7,603 nt of DNA from Melioribacteraceae bacterium (GTDB taxonomy: Bacteria; Bacteroidota; Ignavibacteria; Ignavibacteriales; Melioribacteraceae): the NCBI GenBank assembly GCA_015486905.1, contig WFQV01000271.1:1-7603 (forward strand), written 5' to 3'. A program made the translations under genes and the position numbers. The notes under the pieces were generated by a model. It was given only the letters and a program-made list of their open reading frames with translations. It was not told where the DNA came from and made no database searches. Shown in pieces: positions 6,548 through 7,603 of this stretch (the stretch's first letter is position 1; every line of letters starts with the position of its first letter).

Positions 6548-7366
6548 TTAGGTTTCCAATGAATTTAAAATTCCGTTGAAATCTGCGTTTTCAAGAATTT
6601 TCCACTTCGAGTAATGTTTGCCTTGTGGAGGTAATGAAGAATCTAGACGGACGTAAGAAGCGGAGATTTTATTTTTTAGAATATCAATTAAGGAAGGGAA
6701 AAGATTTAAAGAATCGAGAATGAAGCCTAAGCGTTTGTAAACTCTTTGTTTTTCAAATTTTAATAAATATTTCAAAAGTTTCTTCTCGTCAATTTTATTC
6801 TCTGCCATTACAATTGCTTTTACAATTTCCGCGATTCCGTTTGATTTTTGCGGTAGATAGAGCGAGTCGAGAATTGTTTTTTCAATGTTGCTACAATAGA
6901 CTTTTTCGTAATCGTTAATCCAAAATTTTTCATATCCGAAAAATAATTTTTCCCGAAGCGTAATAAATTCAAATGAAATGTTGGAAATTATTCTTATTTT
7001 TTGGTAAAATTGCTTTACAGATACAATTTGTTCCTTTAAGGAAGGTTGAGTAATTAAGCCGTGAATTTGGAAAGCGCTGAAAAAACCAATGTAATATTTA
7101 TGAGGCGCTGCTAATTGCTCACCGACAAGATGCCAATTAGGTAGGTAATCCTTAGGCGATTTGTCGTATGGGATGATGCAATAAAGTCCTTCCTTTAACC
7201 GTTTAATTAATCCTCTTCGGCTCATATCCGAAAGAAGTTTTTGTACGTTTTCTTTTGAGCTGTTTGGTAAAAGTTCGAAGGCTTCTTTAATTGTGAAAAA
7301 TTCTTTTCCCTTTTCGAATAATTTATTTAATAGTTCGGCGGATCGGAAAGAAATATTTTTATTCAT
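6548..7366 (-). CDS. abiEi: AbiEi-type antitoxin / transcriptional repressor
   Basis: This 272-residue protein is the antitoxin half of the AbiE pair. Residues 8-66 form a winged helix-turn-helix: FTIKEAFELL, a turn, NVQKLLSDMSRRGLIKRL as recognition helix region, and the wing GLYCIIP. Then comes the family hallmark YLPNWHLVGEQLAAPHKYYI with SAFQIHGL at 97-104, followed by a C-terminal domain of about 160 residues with LREKLFFGYEKFWI and IEKTILDSLYLPQ, as usual in AbiEi. In characterised AbiE systems this protein neutralises the toxin without binding it directly and represses its own promoter at inverted repeats. The ATG at 7366 has little Shine-Dalgarno match (TAAGA only), which is common in Bacteroidota-like genomes. 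A promoter and two inverted repeats lie upstream. It is the first gene of the two-gene operon. Confidence 0.92.
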   Translation of the reverse strand: MNKNISFRSAELLNKLFEKGKEFFTIKEAFELLPNSSKENVQKLLSDMSRRGLIKRLKEGLYCIIPYDKSPKDYLPNWHLVGEQLAAPHKYYIGFFSAFQIHGLITQPSLKEQIVSVKQFYQKIRIISNISFEFITLREKLFFGYEKFWINDYEKVYCSNIEKTILDSLYLPQKSNGIAEIVKAIVMAENKIDEKKLLKYLLKFEKQRVYKRLGFILDSLNLFPSLIDILKNKISASYVRLDSSLPPQGKHYSKWKILENADFNGILNSLET

Positions 7367-7369
7367 AAG

Positions 7370-7398
7370 TTATCTTAGGTATTTAAATAATGAGATAA
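7370..7398. promoter_or_regulatory. Second inverted repeat in the abiEi leader
   Basis: TTATCTTA (7370-7377) and TGAGATAA (7391-7398) are inverted copies matching at seven of eight positions, with a 13-base centre that holds the small palindrome ATTTAAAT (7381-7388). It overlaps the other repeat and ends three bases before the start codon. It could be a second operator half or a leader hairpin in the mRNA. Confidence is low because the DNA is AT-rich. Confidence 0.3.
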
Positions 7399-7408
7399 AA
7401 ACTCAGTA
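7388..7408. promoter_or_regulatory. Candidate AbiEi operator: inverted repeat at the predicted transcription start
   Basis: TAATGAG (7388-7394) and CTCAGTA (7402-7408) are inverted copies with one mismatch and a seven-base centre. The repeat sits just downstream of the -7 box and over the predicted start point, where a bound repressor would block transcription. Characterised AbiEi proteins bind inverted repeats before their own gene. The arms are short and in AT-rich DNA, so chance is possible. Confidence 0.35.
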
Positions 7409-7410
7409 AA

Positions 7411-7441
7411 CAAATATAAGACATAATTAATAAACATCAAA
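7411..7441 (-). promoter_or_regulatory. Bacteroidota-type promoter of abiEi-abiEii
   Basis: Read on the minus strand, TTTG (7441-7438) is followed after exactly 19 bases by TATATTTG (7418-7411). This is a full match to the TTTG / TAnnTTTG consensus known for the primary sigma factor of Bacteroidota. Transcription would begin near 7405, leaving a leader of about 40 bases before the AbiEi ATG. The match supports both the start of this transcript and the taxonomic guess. It is a sequence match only. Confidence 0.65.
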
Positions 7442-7550
7442 GATTTTTACCAAGGTGTTTGTGGCGTTGATTGTTTTCAATTTGCTATAGTCAGAAAAAT
7501 AGGTCATGGCGAGTCTTGCCTTTTGAGGAACTACGTTATGAGAGGGTAAA

Positions 7551-7582
7551 TTGTAGGGACAGCTCGCGAGATGTCCCTACAA
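7551..7582. repeat. 32-base near-perfect palindrome (REP/MITE-like element or transposon end)
   Basis: The arms TTGTAGGGACA (7551-7561) and TGTCCCTACAA (7572-7582) are exact inverted copies. The centre holds the perfect palindrome CTCGCGAG (7563-7570), leaving only the G/A pair at 7562 and 7571 unmatched. The element is GC-rich in an AT-rich, gene-free stretch. Its form fits a dispersed intergenic palindrome such as a REP element mobilised by a Y1-type transposase, or one end of an inserted element. Only one copy is in the window, so the repeat class is inferred. It could also act as a bidirectional terminator, although no T-run follows either arm. Confidence 0.6.
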
Positions 7583-7603
7583 AGTGGTATGTTGTTTCTA
7601 TAG

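Noticed and set aside
7508..7524. Small hairpin GGCGA/TTGCC followed by TTTT on the plus strand, terminator-like.
   Set aside because: The stem is five pairs including a G-T pair with a three-base loop, and no plus-strand gene precedes it in the intergenic stretch.
7442..7603. Search for a partial gene entering from the right edge or a short coding region beyond the abiE promoter.
   Set aside because: Frames on both strands are broken or short and none has a start with a ribosome binding site or a recognisable peptide. The stretch is best read as intergenic DNA carrying the palindrome.

Overview
The window reads as a piece of a chromosome from the Bacteroidota/Chlorobiota/Ignavibacteriota (FCB) group, most likely an Ignavibacteria-type bacterium. 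This is inference. It rests on moderate-to-low GC, an exact Bacteroidota-style promoter (TTTG, 19 bp, TATATTTG) on the minus strand at 7411-7441, and Shine-Dalgarno sites in front of some but not all genes. No ribosomal RNA or other marker settles the species.

Positions 9-5682 hold seven plus-strand genes packed as one apparent operon: a YmdB-type metallophosphoesterase, an orphan beta-class DNA methyltransferase, folD, deoC, a small HicB-like protein, trmH and aroA. The gaps in order are 0, 33, 1, -1, -4 and -4 bases, so most junctions allow translational coupling. The upstream end of the operon lies outside the window, which begins on the ribosome binding site of the first gene. The set mixes RNA metabolism and signalling (YmdB, TrmH), one-carbon metabolism (FolD), deoxynucleoside salvage (DeoC), aromatic amino-acid synthesis (AroA) and DNA modification. 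It looks like a housekeeping operon of unrelated jobs rather than a pathway.

Positions 5735-7366 hold a two-gene module on the opposite strand, convergent with aroA: the AbiEi antitoxin (upstream) and the AbiEii nucleotidyltransferase toxin (downstream), three bases apart. This is a type IV toxin-antitoxin / abortive-infection system. Its DNA is visibly more AT-rich than the operon, which fits acquisition by transfer. A well-formed promoter and two overlapping inverted repeats precede it, a layout that suits autoregulation by AbiEi.

Positions 7367-7603 carry no gene that I can support. They contain the abiE promoter and operator candidates and, near the right edge, a 32-base near-perfect palindrome (7551-7582) that looks like a dispersed REP/MITE-type element or a transposon end.

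I found no wholly new system. The points most worth a second look are the orphan methyltransferase, the DeoC N-terminal extension that echoes the enzyme's own phosphate-binding end, the lone HicB-like protein, and the regulated AbiE module beside the palindrome.
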